DNA of 64,000 nt from Pseudoalteromonas luteoviolacea (GCF_000814765.1 NZ_JWIC01000007.1:470081-534080); one strand, 5' to 3'. Counted from the stretch's first letter, positions 50,141 through 61,054 are shown. Notes: generated from the letters alone by a model not told the origin. Numbers and translations are program-made.

Positions 50141-51742
50141 TTGAAGGAAGTTGTAGTAGTAAGTTTGTTAGGCACTCAGTTAGATTTTGTGGGTAAGCGA
50201 GTTGATCGTTGGCACCGTTGGCGGCCAAATGTATCCTTGGTGAGCCAAGAAAACCTCATTATTAATAAGCTGTATTTATTGCATGGTTCGCGCAGTCTGC
50301 GGCTTGCTCATAATGTCGCGGTGGACATGGAGACGGTATCGCCTGAAACATCCGTACAATTGGTTGAGGTTAACTTTGATGATCCATGGGATTTTGGTGA
50401 GGTGTATGCCAAATTGTATGACTTTTGCCAAACGATTGAGTTTGATTTAGACCATCAGGAGTACTTGTTTCATATTACAACCGGGACGCATGTGGCGCAG
50501 ATCTGTAGCTATCTACTCACCGAGAGTCGCCAATTTCCAGGTAGATTAGTACAAACATCTCCTGATCCAAGCAATGACAATAAATCTGTCGGTCAATTGC
50601 ATACTATAGACTTAGATCTGTCTAAGTATGATCAGTTAGCGCAGCGGTTTGATATCGAGCGCCAACAGGGTGAGAGTTTTCTTAAAGGCGGCATAGAAAC
50701 AAAAAACTTAGCATTTAACCGTTTAATTTCTCAAGTAGAAAAAGTGGCTATACGCTCAAGTGCGCCAATTTTACTCATGGGCCCAACTGGTGCTGGAAAA
50801 AGCCAATTGGCTGACCGGATTTATCAATTGAAGAAGCAGCGTAATACCCTTCAAGGTGACCTCGTTGTGGTTAACTGTGCGACTTTAAAGGGTGAAAATG
50901 CCATGGCGGCGTTATTCGGTCATACTAAGGGGGCGTTTACGGGCGCGTTGCAAGCACGTGAAGGGTTTTTAAAAGCGGCGAATAAAGGGTTGTTGTTTCT
51001 TGATGAGGTTGGAGAGCTGGGGTTAGAGGAACAAGCAATGTTGCTTCATGCAATTGAAAATAAAAAGTTCTACCCTGTTGGTAGCGATCAAGAGAGCCAC
51101 AGCCATTTTCAATTAATTGCTGGCACCAATCGAGATTTAAGCGCGTGTGTTGCTGATGGTTCTTTTAGAGAGGATTTATTGGCCCGTATCAATTTATGGA
51201 CTTATCACTTGCCTGCTCTGAAGGATCGGCGTGAAGATATCGATGCCAATATAGACTTTGAGTTGGATAAATATAGCCAAGAGTATGGCCGTCGCGTTCG
51301 CTTCAATAAGGAAGCGCGTTTAGCATATCTTAAATTTGCCCACAGTGAGCTGGCAACTTGGCAAGGTAACTTTAGAGATCTGGGATCGTCAATGATCCGC
51401 CTTGCTACACTTGCTGACACTTCTAGGATCAGCACGACTGATGTGACTGAGGAAATTGCGAGACTAAAAAGTGATTGGCAAATACATCAGCCTAACAAGC
51501 ACAGTTCTTGCTTAATTTCTATTCTGAGCGACGAGCAAATCGCACATTTAGATGCATTTGATCGCCAACAATTAGAGTATGTCGTCACCGTTTGTTTGCA
51601 AAGCCCTAGTATGGCAGCTGCGGGGCGCGTGTTATTTGATGTCAGTAGAACGCAAAAAGCCACCATTAACGATTCCAGTCGATTGCAAAAGTACTTAGCA
51701 AAGTTTGGTATTAAGTGGCGAGATATTGCAGCCAGCAAATAA
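50141..51742 (+). CDS. rtcR: RtcR sigma-54-dependent activator
   Basis: 533 residues from TTG 50141 (MKEVVVVSLLGTQLDFVGKR, matching E. coli RtcR MRKTVAFGFVGTVLDYAGRG in position). An N-terminal CARF-type regulatory domain (1-180) contains the conserved WRP and HITTGTHVAQIC segment. The AAA+ domain has GPTGAGKS (about 223), GAFTGA (about 266, sigma-54 contact) and LLFLDEVGELG. A C-terminal Fis-like HTH follows (about 490-530). It activates the divergent operon; in E. coli and Salmonella the trigger is thought to be RNA ends bound by the CARF domain. Confidence 0.95.
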   Translation: MKEVVVVSLLGTQLDFVGKRVDRWHRWRPNVSLVSQENLIINKLYLLHGSRSLRLAHNVAVDMETVSPETSVQLVEVNFDDPWDFGEVYAKLYDFCQTIEFDLDHQEYLFHITTGTHVAQICSYLLTESRQFPGRLVQTSPDPSNDNKSVGQLHTIDLDLSKYDQLAQRFDIERQQGESFLKGGIETKNLAFNRLISQVEKVAIRSSAPILLMGPTGAGKSQLADRIYQLKKQRNTLQGDLVVVNCATLKGENAMAALFGHTKGAFTGALQAREGFLKAANKGLLFLDEVGELGLEEQAMLLHAIENKKFYPVGSDQESHSHFQLIAGTNRDLSACVADGSFREDLLARINLWTYHLPALKDRREDIDANIDFELDKYSQEYGRRVRFNKEARLAYLKFAHSELATWQGNFRDLGSSMIRLATLADTSRISTTDVTEEIARLKSDWQIHQPNKHSSCLISILSDEQIAHLDAFDRQQLEYVVTVCLQSPSMAAAGRVLFDVSRTQKATINDSSRLQKYLAKFGIKWRDIAASK

Positions 51743-51840
51743 TGCGTTGTCCGTGTAGGTAATTGTCTGTAATAGCCCTTTACAGAGTTTTTACTACACT
51801 AAACAAGGAATTAGTGACGCAAACTAGAAGGAAAACGACA

Positions 51841-53280
51841 ATGCGAGTTGTGAGTATATTGTGTGGGCTGTTGGTATTGGCCAGTTGCAGTAGTCCAAAG
51901 CCAATAAAAAAAGCCGAAGTGATCACGGCTTATTCAATGCTGGCCCCCAGTAAATCAGGTGAAACACTGATTTATGTGCGTGCCATCATTCCGGGTGTGC
52001 AGAGTAAAGATCAAGTGTGCCCTTTACTTGAAAGCGAAAGTGGAGAGCGCAGTCAAATGAAAATCCGTGCTTTCCACCCCGGTAAAAATTTTCCAATTAC
52101 AGTGTGTGAATCTGCCGTGCAGGCCGGTATTGCATATCAGGTCGGTGGCACCGAACTGCAGTTTGATGCAATGACACTCAACCCTAAGCGTATTCAAGTC
52201 TATGGTGACTCTGGCTGTAAATCACATGTATGTGATGGCAATGGGCCCGCGGAGCCGTTCAAAACGTTGATCTCTCAAGGGTCTAAGCGCGATGTTGACC
52301 TGATCCTACATATGGGGGATTACAATTATAGAGGTACCAGCGGCAGTATCAGTAAAGGTGTTTATGCTTACGATGCAGGAGATGGAGGCTATGGTGGAAA
52401 AACCTGTGGGTTAGAGGAAACCTACTATAGTCAAAACGCACAAGGTAGCCCAAAACCAGACACGTGGCGCGCTTGGCGAGCTGATTTTTTCAGCGCTGCG
52501 GACGCTATTCTGACTAAGGCACCTTGGGTCTTTGCAAGGGGAAATCATGAGTTATGTAGCCGTGCAGGGCTTGGTTGGTTTTACTTTTTTGGTCCTGGGT
52601 CCGGTTTGGAGCAAGGCATAGCCCAACGTGCGTGCCCAGCACAAGGCAACTTTTCTCAGCCTCTTAATTCAGCAGCTTCTGCCATTGCGATGATAGATCC
52701 ATACATGCTGAAGCTTGAAAAAATGAATATTTGGGTACAGGATTCGGCCAATGCATGTGATGATCGGTTTTCTAATGCACTTACTGCACAATTTCAGAGT
52801 CAGTATGAGTCTTTACAGAAGTTTGCAAGTAAATATCCAGATAAGCCGATTTGGACGGTAACACACAGGCCGCTGTGGGGGGTGAACAATGTAGCAACTG
52901 ACAATACGTTAAATATTATGTTGCAGCGGGCGCTAGCTGACACACCACTTGGACATCTTCCGCAACAAGTCGCTTTGGCATTATCGGGTCATATGCATAT
53001 TTATCAGTCATTGAGTTTTGATAAGCAATACAAACGTCCACCACAAATAGTGATTGGAAATAGTGGGGTTAGCTTGAGCGAGGAGCTACCCTATACGAGC
53101 TTTGAGGCTGTTGTCGATGGGTTAGAAGCCAATGGCAACGAACAAGCCAAGTTTGGCTTTTTAGAACTGGAATTAGATCGTTATTCTGGATGGTATGGAC
53201 GCTTTTTCGATGAGCAAGGTGAAGCATTTTTACGCTGTGACTCGCAGTTTTCGGCTCGAAATGAACAAGTTTGTCAATGA
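51841..53280 (+). CDS. Metallophosphoesterase lipoprotein
   Basis: 479 residues from ATG 51841, with AAGGAAAA upstream; a longer frame from 51763 is unlikely. Signal peptide with lipobox LASC (about residue 16). Metallophosphatase motifs: VYGDSGCK (D-x-x), LHMGDYNYRG (GDxxY), FARGNHELC (GNHE), VTHRPLWG and ALSGHMHIYQS (GHxH). This is the purple-acid-phosphatase-like set. Hydrolyses a phosphate ester at the cell surface; substrate unknown. Confidence 0.9.
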   Translation: MRVVSILCGLLVLASCSSPKPIKKAEVITAYSMLAPSKSGETLIYVRAIIPGVQSKDQVCPLLESESGERSQMKIRAFHPGKNFPITVCESAVQAGIAYQVGGTELQFDAMTLNPKRIQVYGDSGCKSHVCDGNGPAEPFKTLISQGSKRDVDLILHMGDYNYRGTSGSISKGVYAYDAGDGGYGGKTCGLEETYYSQNAQGSPKPDTWRAWRADFFSAADAILTKAPWVFARGNHELCSRAGLGWFYFFGPGSGLEQGIAQRACPAQGNFSQPLNSAASAIAMIDPYMLKLEKMNIWVQDSANACDDRFSNALTAQFQSQYESLQKFASKYPDKPIWTVTHRPLWGVNNVATDNTLNIMLQRALADTPLGHLPQQVALALSGHMHIYQSLSFDKQYKRPPQIVIGNSGVSLSEELPYTSFEAVVDGLEANGNEQAKFGFLELELDRYSGWYGRFFDEQGEAFLRCDSQFSARNEQVCQ

Positions 53281-53525
53281 GTGAGAGGCGTATAATTAAG
53301 TGTGGCGTGATGGATGGAGTTAACGTCGCGCCGACTTAACCACGGATTAAGGCGTCATTGCTTGTGCGTTTATGATAGTTAGGGTCATTAGTCACTGAGC
53401 TCGAACAAGGTGTAAACATGGGTGACTTTTTCAAAACCCTCGACATGTGGCGTTACTATTTAAGTTAACTTTAACGTTGCACCTTGCAAAGGCTATCGAA
53501 CGATAGACTAGGACAAAAACCAAGG

Positions 53526-54044
53526 TTATTGAGTATGGGGTTTTTGTTCATCAAACTGAACCTTTAGCCAGTTGTCATCTTGATCAAAATACAGTGTTTT
53601 GACAGGTCCCATCCCTCTAAAGTTGACCAAATTAATTTGCTCAGGCCAAACATCCCTTAACGTCCCATGTCGCATTTGCAAGCCCAGTAGTGGCGCATCT
53701 TTTTCATACTGTGCATCTTGATACACTCTAAAATATTTGCGATCGACTTCAAAGGTGGGCTCTGATAAAGCCAACGCTTGGCCGTTTAAACGCCTCAATG
53801 AGGTGTGAGTGTATACGTACTCAGAAAATTGCTGTTGTACTTTTTTGTCTTGATAAATATTTTTTGAATCACTAAATAGATGTACCACGGCATGCTCTAG
53901 GTCATGCATATGAAAACGGTATTCTATTTGGATGTGCCCACTCTCGGGCAATATTTTTGCTGTTGCTAAAGATACTTTTAACTTGTGTGCCTGCGCTGGT
54001 GTTATCCAAACTAAGCTGAGCCCGGCAAAAAGCCAAGTTCTCAT
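53526..54044 (-). CDS. DUF6702-like exported protein
   Basis: 172 residues. Signal peptide ends near AQA (about 19). The mature start HKLKVSLATAKILPESGHIQIEYRFHMHDLEHAV is the pattern of DUF6702 proteins (an HK(F/L) start, then a beta-rich domain with a DLExA motif). Function unknown. The 53281-53525 gap has no gene. Confidence 0.75.
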   Translation of the reverse strand: MRTWLFAGLSLVWITPAQAHKLKVSLATAKILPESGHIQIEYRFHMHDLEHAVVHLFSDSKNIYQDKKVQQQFSEYVYTHTSLRRLNGQALALSEPTFEVDRKYFRVYQDAQYEKDAPLLGLQMRHGTLRDVWPEQINLVNFRGMGPVKTLYFDQDDNWLKVQFDEQKPHTQ

Positions 54045-54546
54045 AAATCCAACTCCTTATACGGAAAGTGATAGTGTATACTCACTTACATATAGTGTAC
54101 TGTATTTTTTGTGTTTATGAGAGGATTATTGTGTTTTTTTCCAATATGTTGCAAGTGAAATGATGTTTTTTTGACCCTTTTTATGTGTTGTTATATCATA
54201 ATTTTATTGGTTTTGTTTATTTAACTTTATATATATCAATACATTAATTCTATTTGTAATAAATTGTATGAATGAATGCTTGGTTCAGAAATTGTTCAGT
54301 TCAATCCGATAGGCTATAACGAGGGCCGAAAGCGATGAAAAAATGACAATTTTAATTGTATGCCAAGTGTGCATTTTTCGTATTTATTGTCTCTATTTTG
54401 AAAAAAAATTTAAAAACCTCAAGTTTACTGTTGATATTTGGCATTATTTATCATTAAAATCGCGCTCTTCCTTATTTTGGGTAAAACTGGCGTTAGTTTT
54501 GCTCATTGATTAATACCCGTTTATAGAAAAAAATGTGGTGAGCAGT
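54045..54546. other. AT-rich intergenic stretch, no gene seen
   Basis: About 500 bp, very AT-rich, with no supported reading frame, hairpin or repeat. Possible promoters for the flanking genes cannot be pinned down. Confidence 0.5.
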
Positions 54547-54783
54547 ATGGACTTTTACATACTAAAAAAACAAGAGAAGCTTGTAGCGATACCTGCTGAC
54601 GAACAAAATTGTAAAGCGTACATAGAAGATGGCTATTGTTACGTTGATAAAGTAGCCGCATGTAATGAGCGTGCTGCAATTAAACGCTTAGAAGCAAAGC
54701 AAAATAAGCTGTATAGAGCACCAATGTTACTCCTTTTGGTGTTACCGCTATTAATTTTCGCTTGGTGGCGATTGAGCTATTAA
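54547..54783 (+). CDS. Small C-terminally anchored membrane protein
   Basis: 78 residues from ATG 54547 (GTG 54535 would add four). Soluble N-terminal part with three cysteines (QNCKAYI, GYCYVD, AACNER) and one membrane segment at the end (about 60-75, MLLLLVLPLLIFAWW). No family recognised. Lies 55 bp before sbcD, but a separate ribosome site suggests it is not part of it functionally. Confidence 0.65.
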   Translation: MDFYILKKQEKLVAIPADEQNCKAYIEDGYCYVDKVAACNERAAIKRLEAKQNKLYRAPMLLLLVLPLLIFAWWRLSY

Positions 54784-54838
54784 TAAATAGGCCCAAGCAA
54801 TGTTATATTAGCGTTCCTAATTAGGAAAGGAACGCTGT

Positions 54839-56059
54839 ATGAAGGTTGTACACACGTCGGACTGGCACCTCGGTCAACAATTTTACGAACATAATCGATT
54901 TGAAGAACATCAGGCTTTTTTAAACTGGCTCACCCAAGAGTTGGTAGAAGTCGATGCTGACCTGCTTGTTATCAGCGGCGATGTTTACCATACAGCTACC
55001 CCGCCAGCGGCCGCTGAGCAACAATTATATACATTCATTAAGCATGTAAAGTCTGTTTCACCGCATATACATATTGTGATTATTGCCGGCAATCATGACT
55101 CCGCCAATCGTATTGAAACCGCAAAGCCATTATTACAGCAATTTGATACGCATGTTGTTGGCAGGTATGACAAATATGCACCTGAAGATGTTGTAAAGTT
55201 GATAGAAACGCGAGCAGGTGCTGTGTATGTGGTGGCGATGCCTTTTTTACGCAGTGCTGATATGACTCAAGTTGACAGCGACGACTTTGGTTACGCACAA
55301 GCTGTGCAGCAGGCTTATCAGTCTGCGTATGAGCAGATAAGCGACACGTCACTTCCAGTGATCACTATGGGTCATTTACATGCCAAAGGCGGGGATATTT
55401 CTTCAGATTCTGAGCGTAATATAACCATTGGTGGGTTTGATTCTATTCACGCTGATGTATTTGGGGATACGCCAGATTATGTGGCACTCGGCCACTTGCA
55501 TAAAGCACAAAAAGTAGCGAGCAATAATGCGATTCGATACAGTGGTACGCCTTTTCCTATGTCGTTTTCCGAGCGTAATTATAAACATCAGGTACTGCTG
55601 GTGGAGTTTTCTGGTAAGCAAGTAATAGAAATCACACCGAGATATGTGCCGAGACATAAGGAAGTGATTTTATTACCAGCGCAAGGAGGAGCGACATTAG
55701 AAGACCTTTGCCAGGCGATTCAAGAATTAGAGTTGTCTGCGGATAGTATCATGCCAAAACCTTATTTAAGGTTACGCTTGAACGCCAATGAAACCGATAG
55801 CCAATTTCGTCATAAAATTGAACAGGCATTGGCAGATAAACGCGTTCATTTTTGCGGAATAGAGCGTGTATCACAGGTGGCAGACAATGAAAGCGCTGTG
55901 TTGTTTGAGGACTTAAGTAAAGTCAATGACCTTGCCCCTCTCACTTTGCTGGAGTTGGCCTATAAAGAACAAATAGATAAGGAATCTGCGTTGCCACAAG
56001 AATTACAAGCTTGCTTAGAGACCGTATTGGTTGCATTGAATGAGCAGGGGGAATTATGA
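54839..56059 (+). CDS. sbcD: Exonuclease subunit SbcD
   Basis: 406 residues. Mre11-type phosphoesterase motifs: HTSDWHLGQ (D8, H10), ISGDVYHTATPP, IAGNHDS, MGHLHAKGG and LGHLHKAQ. With SbcC it cuts hairpins and palindromes in DNA. ATG follows AGGAAAGGAA. Overlaps sbcC by 4 bp (ATGA). Confidence 0.96.
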   Translation: MKVVHTSDWHLGQQFYEHNRFEEHQAFLNWLTQELVEVDADLLVISGDVYHTATPPAAAEQQLYTFIKHVKSVSPHIHIVIIAGNHDSANRIETAKPLLQQFDTHVVGRYDKYAPEDVVKLIETRAGAVYVVAMPFLRSADMTQVDSDDFGYAQAVQQAYQSAYEQISDTSLPVITMGHLHAKGGDISSDSERNITIGGFDSIHADVFGDTPDYVALGHLHKAQKVASNNAIRYSGTPFPMSFSERNYKHQVLLVEFSGKQVIEITPRYVPRHKEVILLPAQGGATLEDLCQAIQELELSADSIMPKPYLRLRLNANETDSQFRHKIEQALADKRVHFCGIERVSQVADNESAVLFEDLSKVNDLAPLTLLELAYKEQIDKESALPQELQACLETVLVALNEQGEL

Positions 56060-59000
56060 GGATCCTCACAATTGAGGTTAAAAACTTAGCCTCTTTGCCA
56101 GAAGCGCACATTGATTTTAACGCCGTCCCTTTAAAAAACACCGGATTGTTTGCTATTACGGGTGAAACCGGAGCGGGTAAAAGCACCTTATTGGATGCCA
56201 TTTGCCTCGCGTTTTACGGCAAAACTGCGCGGCTGAAGTCTGATTCAAAGAATAAAGTCGCATTTAATGGCGATGAAATTAAGCTCAGCGACCCACGGCA
56301 TCTATTGCGAAGAGGAACTGTTTCAGGTTATGCACAAGTTGGCTTTGTCGCCCAAGATGGTGAGCAATACACTGCCCGTTGGCAAGTAGCCCGCGCCCGC
56401 AATAAAATCGATGGCCGTATTAAAGAAGCGGAGCTTGTTTTATTAGATGCGTCTGGTGAACACGTGTTGGCGCAAAAGTCTAATGCGAAGCAAAAGTTAC
56501 TGCAGTTAATTGGCTTAAACTTTGAACAATTTACCCGCGCAGTATTGCTGGCTCAACATGATTTTGCCGCATTTTTAAAAGCCAACGCTGACGAACGAGC
56601 ACAATTGTTGGAATGTTTGACTGCGACTGAACAGTTTAGCCGAGTCGGTAAAATGATTTTTGAGTTTCATAAACAAAAGTCTGAAGCACTGACGTTATTT
56701 AAACAAAAACTCGGTGACATTGAACTGCTCAGTGACGATGATTTGGCTTTAAAGGAAGGTCAATTGACTGAGTTACAGCAGCAACAAAACCAGCTGCAGG
56801 TAAAAGCAAAAGAACTGGACCTGCATCTAGGGTGGTACACGGCGAAATCGAAATTAGAACGACAAATCACGGTTTTGACGGGCAATCTCTCAGATCAAGA
56901 AGCACTACTTACCGGCCGTAGCGAAGAATTTAAGCGGGCGTATTTAGCGCTGTTAACTCAGCAGATAGCAGATAATCGTATACAAGCGAAGCAACTAAAG
57001 GTGAATACTGCACGTGCACAAGAAGATTTAAAAGCACTGGCAGCCCAAGATTTGCAAAGTGATATTGCAGCACAAGAGCAAGTGGTACAGGCCAATATTG
57101 CACAGCTATCGAGTGCAGAAGCCTTGTTAGAAAAGCACCAGCCAGATATTGCAAAGGTCAGAGAGCTCGACCAAGTAGGTAATGAACACACTAAACTTGC
57201 AGCTCAATTCAAAGAGCAAGTTGCACAGCAACAGGCATTAGAAAAGCAATATGTGCAGAGCCAACAGACCCTGCAAACGCAATTGGCAGCGCTTGAAACT
57301 GAAAAAAATCAGCTTGATGCGCAGCTAAGACAATCACCCCAACTGATATCTTTGTGTGCATCGTGGCCGCAAACTTTTGAAGTGCTTCAACAGTATTTAC
57401 GTGAGCACAGTGATAGGCAAGCGTTATTGACCGAGCAATCTGCACTTCAGGCGCAGCATCAAACGGCACTTCAAGCTGTTATGCAAGTTGAGCCAAAGTG
57501 TATGAATCTTGAGCAGCAGGTGAATGCGGTTCAAGCGGAGGTGAGTCAACTGCAACATAGTTTGGGCGAATTAGATTATGAAAAATTGCAGTTTCGGCGC
57601 TCACAGCTAAATAAAGCGCAACAAGCGCTTGACCAGCAACATCTATTAAATGATGAGTTAGTACAGTTACAGGCGCAAATTGATGGTCTCCGACATCAAC
57701 AACATAGTGCAGAATCGCAGCGAAAAGACGCTGAACATCAGGATGAACTAACTCGTCAGCAATTGAACTTAACGCAGGAAAACTTGCATCAAGTAAAGTT
57801 ACGTGCCAGTGATAATATTAGTGCCTTACGTGGACAATTAGAGCATGGTAAAGAGTGTATGGTATGTGGTGCTACGGAGCATCCTTACCGCGTAGATCAC
57901 ATCGACAGCCACTGGCAGCAATTGATCCGAGACTTTACTAGCCAATATCAGGCCGCAGAAAAAGCACGCCAGCAAACACAAGCTCGCTATCATGAGGTCG
58001 TGTCTCACCTTGAGCAAATTAACGGCCAGTTACAAGCTGCATTGCAACAAAAAGCACAGCTGATGAAAAAACAGCAAGTTAATCAAGCAGTACTGGATGA
58101 ATTGCCTGAATCACTTCGACACGTGGATCAACACGCAGAGCAGCTGCGTTTAATTGATGAGCAGTTAGCTTTGTACAGTGAGCTGAGTAAAACTCAGCAG
58201 CAGAAGTTTCAAGTACTACAACAAAGTCAACAACAGCTCCACACTTTACAAAGTAGTTTGACACATCAGCAGCAGCAGCTTCAGGCTATTGAGCAATCAC
58301 AAACGACATTAAATCAAAGGGATAATGAGCTTATTCAATCTTGCGAGCAATTGAGCAAAAGAGTTGCCGAAGTTTACGATGATGAACAGTGGCTCACACA
58401 GTTTACGAATGCGCCTGAATCTGCCGTTAATATATTGTCTGAGCAAGTGAATGTGCTCAATACTCAACAAGAACTTTACGCGCAAGTGGTTAAAAGTATT
58501 GAGCAGTGCATACCACAGCAACAGACTACGCAAGCCCTACTCGATAAAGTAAGGCAGCAATTAGACAGCTTAAATGCGCAGTTGAGTGAGCATCAACAGC
58601 TTTCTGAGCATGCAAAGACACAGCGTAGTGCATTATTGGCATTGGATACGACGCCAGAGCAGTGGCACCAGCAGCTGCAAGATGGGGTCTCTGCTATACG
58701 GCAACAAATCCAATCTCACAAAGATACACTTGCGCAGTTACATAAGCAGCATGACGAGAAAGTACTGCGCCAGGCCCATTTGAATCAGCAGGTAGCCGAA
58801 TACCAGAGCACCCTAGAAGAAAACCAACTGCGATTTTTAGATTGGTTTACGCACGCACAACAGCAACATCCCGTACTGACAGAAGTGTTGGTTGAAGAAC
58901 TGTTGGATTGGCAGCCTGCGATATGGCAGCCTTTGATAGAGCAAGCCAAGCTGCTAGAGCAGCAGCGTGATACGACCAAGTCACAGTTAGCGCATGTAAA

Positions 59001-59709
59001 AAGCAATCTCGCTGAGCATCTAGAGCATGCTAAACCCGAGCATTTACTTTCAGAGATTACGGCCGCATTGAAGGATGTCAATGCACAACAGGCCGAGCTG
59101 CAAACACATATCGTTACGGTGTCTGTGACACTGCAAACTCATCGAGATAACGCTGAAAAGCTTAAATCGCAACAAGGTGTATTGCAGCAAATGCAAGCTG
59201 ACTATGAGCATTGGCATTTACTGAATCGATTGCTGGGGGATGCGACAGGGAAAACAATGCGTAATTTGGCTCAAACGCAAACATTGAAGATTTTACTGCA
59301 TTATGCCAACCACCACCTATCTAGTTTGTCGCGCCGTTATCGCCTGACTGTCATTGGTCAGTCGCTGGAGATTGCGATTATTGACCGTGATATGGCTGAT
59401 GAACAGCGAAGTGTGAACACCTTGTCCGGAGGTGAGTCGTTTTTGGTGTCGCTTGCGTTGGCATTAGGGCTTGCATCGCTATCTTCTAACCAAGTGCAAA
59501 TCAACTCTCTGTTTATAGATGAAGGGTTTGGCACACTCGACCCAGAAACATTGAGTGTTGCGCTGGACGCGCTGGATGCATTGCAGTCACAAGGCAGAAA
59601 AGTGGGGGTGATCTCTCATGTGGCGCAAATGACCGAGCGGGTTGCAACACAAATTAGGATTAAAAAACAGTCCGGCGGTTACTCTACCGTGACAACAAAG
59701 GAAAGTTAA
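56056..59709 (+). CDS. sbcC: Exonuclease subunit SbcC
   Basis: 1217 residues. Rad50-type ATPase: Walker A GETGAGKST (about 36-44), long Gln-rich coiled coils, zinc hook CMVC (Cys 601 and 604) at the coil tip, signature VNTLSGGESFLVSLALALGLA and Walker B LFIDEGFGTLD near the end. It partners SbcD. Very high Gln content in the arms matches the neighbouring rmuC coiled coil. Confidence 0.96.
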   Translation: MRILTIEVKNLASLPEAHIDFNAVPLKNTGLFAITGETGAGKSTLLDAICLAFYGKTARLKSDSKNKVAFNGDEIKLSDPRHLLRRGTVSGYAQVGFVAQDGEQYTARWQVARARNKIDGRIKEAELVLLDASGEHVLAQKSNAKQKLLQLIGLNFEQFTRAVLLAQHDFAAFLKANADERAQLLECLTATEQFSRVGKMIFEFHKQKSEALTLFKQKLGDIELLSDDDLALKEGQLTELQQQQNQLQVKAKELDLHLGWYTAKSKLERQITVLTGNLSDQEALLTGRSEEFKRAYLALLTQQIADNRIQAKQLKVNTARAQEDLKALAAQDLQSDIAAQEQVVQANIAQLSSAEALLEKHQPDIAKVRELDQVGNEHTKLAAQFKEQVAQQQALEKQYVQSQQTLQTQLAALETEKNQLDAQLRQSPQLISLCASWPQTFEVLQQYLREHSDRQALLTEQSALQAQHQTALQAVMQVEPKCMNLEQQVNAVQAEVSQLQHSLGELDYEKLQFRRSQLNKAQQALDQQHLLNDELVQLQAQIDGLRHQQHSAESQRKDAEHQDELTRQQLNLTQENLHQVKLRASDNISALRGQLEHGKECMVCGATEHPYRVDHIDSHWQQLIRDFTSQYQAAEKARQQTQARYHEVVSHLEQINGQLQAALQQKAQLMKKQQVNQAVLDELPESLRHVDQHAEQLRLIDEQLALYSELSKTQQQKFQVLQQSQQQLHTLQSSLTHQQQQLQAIEQSQTTLNQRDNELIQSCEQLSKRVAEVYDDEQWLTQFTNAPESAVNILSEQVNVLNTQQELYAQVVKSIEQCIPQQQTTQALLDKVRQQLDSLNAQLSEHQQLSEHAKTQRSALLALDTTPEQWHQQLQDGVSAIRQQIQSHKDTLAQLHKQHDEKVLRQAHLNQQVAEYQSTLEENQLRFLDWFTHAQQQHPVLTEVLVEELLDWQPAIWQPLIEQAKLLEQQRDTTKSQLAHVKSNLAEHLEHAKPEHLLSEITAALKDVNAQQAELQTHIVTVSVTLQTHRDNAEKLKSQQGVLQQMQADYEHWHLLNRLLGDATGKTMRNLAQTQTLKILLHYANHHLSSLSRRYRLTVIGQSLEIAIIDRDMADEQRSVNTLSGGESFLVSLALALGLASLSSNQVQINSLFIDEGFGTLDPETLSVALDALDALQSQGRKVGVISHVAQMTERVATQIRIKKQSGGYSTVTTKES

Positions 59710-59720
59710 CGAGGAAATTT

Positions 59721-60392
59721 ATGCCAACATTCACCGGTGACGAAGCCCTGAGCTACGATAAACGAATAGGCAAACTTGTGCCAGGGTATGAGCTGCTGCA
59801 TCATACGACTGCGGCACAGCTAAGTGTAATGCTTGAAAAAGAAGCGACGATACTTGTAGTAGGTGCTGGTACAGGTAAAGAAGTCATTGAACTTGCTAAG
59901 CTCAATGCTCATTGGCGTTTCATCGCACAAGATGTATCAGCTGATATGCTTGACATTGCAGATCAAAATTTTACTAACTTGGGGTTGAATGACAGAGTGA
60001 CCATTCATCATGGTCCAATTGAAGAAAATACATATCAAGCAGATGCCGCTTTATGTATTTTGGTCATGCATTTTGTGAAAGATGATGGCGGTAAAGCGGC
60101 GCTCTTGAAGCAAGTTGGTACAAACTTATGTGCTAACGGGTACCTGTTTTTAGCCGATCTGATGCTACCCGATACAAGCTTTGAACGCGCGGCCCAATTG
60201 CAGTATTGCCAAGCTGAACTTGGGCTATCAAAAGCGGGCGCGGAGACGATGTGTCGTAATTTTCAGGAAGCATTCTACCCAGTAGCAGATATTCGATTAC
60301 ATAAATTGGCGCACCTTACTGGGTTTGGCTCCCCTACTCTCTATTTTAAGGCACTAGGATTTAGCGCCTATACCATGGAAAAACATGCCTGA
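59721..60392 (+). CDS. SAM-dependent class I methyltransferase
   Basis: 223 residues. Motif I is TILVVGAGTGKEVIELA (about 40-55), with the acidic ribose-binding segment further on (FIAQDVSADMLDIA), then AALCILVMHFVKDDGGKAALLKQ. Substrate unknown. It lies 11 bp after sbcC with GAGGAA before its ATG, so it is probably cotranscribed. Confidence 0.9.
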   Translation: MPTFTGDEALSYDKRIGKLVPGYELLHHTTAAQLSVMLEKEATILVVGAGTGKEVIELAKLNAHWRFIAQDVSADMLDIADQNFTNLGLNDRVTIHHGPIEENTYQADAALCILVMHFVKDDGGKAALLKQVGTNLCANGYLFLADLMLPDTSFERAAQLQYCQAELGLSKAGAETMCRNFQEAFYPVADIRLHKLAHLTGFGSPTLYFKALGFSAYTMEKHA

Positions 60393-60935
60393 TCAGTTCA
60401 AGTAAGTTTTGATAAGCGCAACCAGCTTAGTGATTTTAATATTGCTGAGCTGGCGGTAGTCAAAGTAAGGGCATACGATGATTTTATTGATGCTATCTAT
60501 GGCGAACTCCTCATCTAACCACACCATTGACTGGGTTAAATCGTGATCTTTTAAGAGCTGCTTGGCATAGGTGCGCCCAGCAATAATATGCCACTGATAG
60601 TTTTTTTGAGCCAAATCTGGAGGAGAAAACAGCAAAGCTTCCTGCGACCCAGCTTGGAGTAACGTGGAGTCTCGATATTGTTGCCATGTTTGGGTAGCAT
60701 GTTCACCGTTAGTAAAATGATGATCTGGATGCCGCAGCTCAGCAATAAATTTGCTATACACGTTAAATAATTTTCGCCACCCATTACCACATTCTTGGTT
60801 GATATACTCAATCTCTCCTGGCTGTAATGGCATGACATAATTGATATTTTTATATTTGACAAGGTTCGGGCTATTTTCGACATACACAGCCAAAATGCCA
60901 TGTGAGGCGCCAAATCCGTGAGTTAGTATTTTCAT
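60393..60935 (-). CDS. Hypothetical protein (DUF6942-like)
   Basis: 180 residues from ATG 60935 (TTG 60944 is the alternative). No signal peptide. Mostly alpha/beta, with HIIAGRTYAKQLL and KIIVCPYFDYRQLSN near the end. I recall the pattern as a DUF6942-type protein but am not sure. Its stop codon abuts the methyltransferase stop. Confidence 0.65.
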   Translation of the reverse strand: MKILTHGFGASHGILAVYVENSPNLVKYKNINYVMPLQPGEIEYINQECGNGWRKLFNVYSKFIAELRHPDHHFTNGEHATQTWQQYRDSTLLQAGSQEALLFSPPDLAQKNYQWHIIAGRTYAKQLLKDHDLTQSMVWLDEEFAIDSINKIIVCPYFDYRQLSNIKITKLVALIKTYLN

Positions 60936-61054
60936 GAACTGCAAAGTAATTTCAATGACTTAATATTATGCCAGCAAATAGATCGCGTGGCGCGAACAGG
61001 TCGTATAGACCACAATATTAATTGTATCAGCCTAATTAACGATATAGGAGCAGA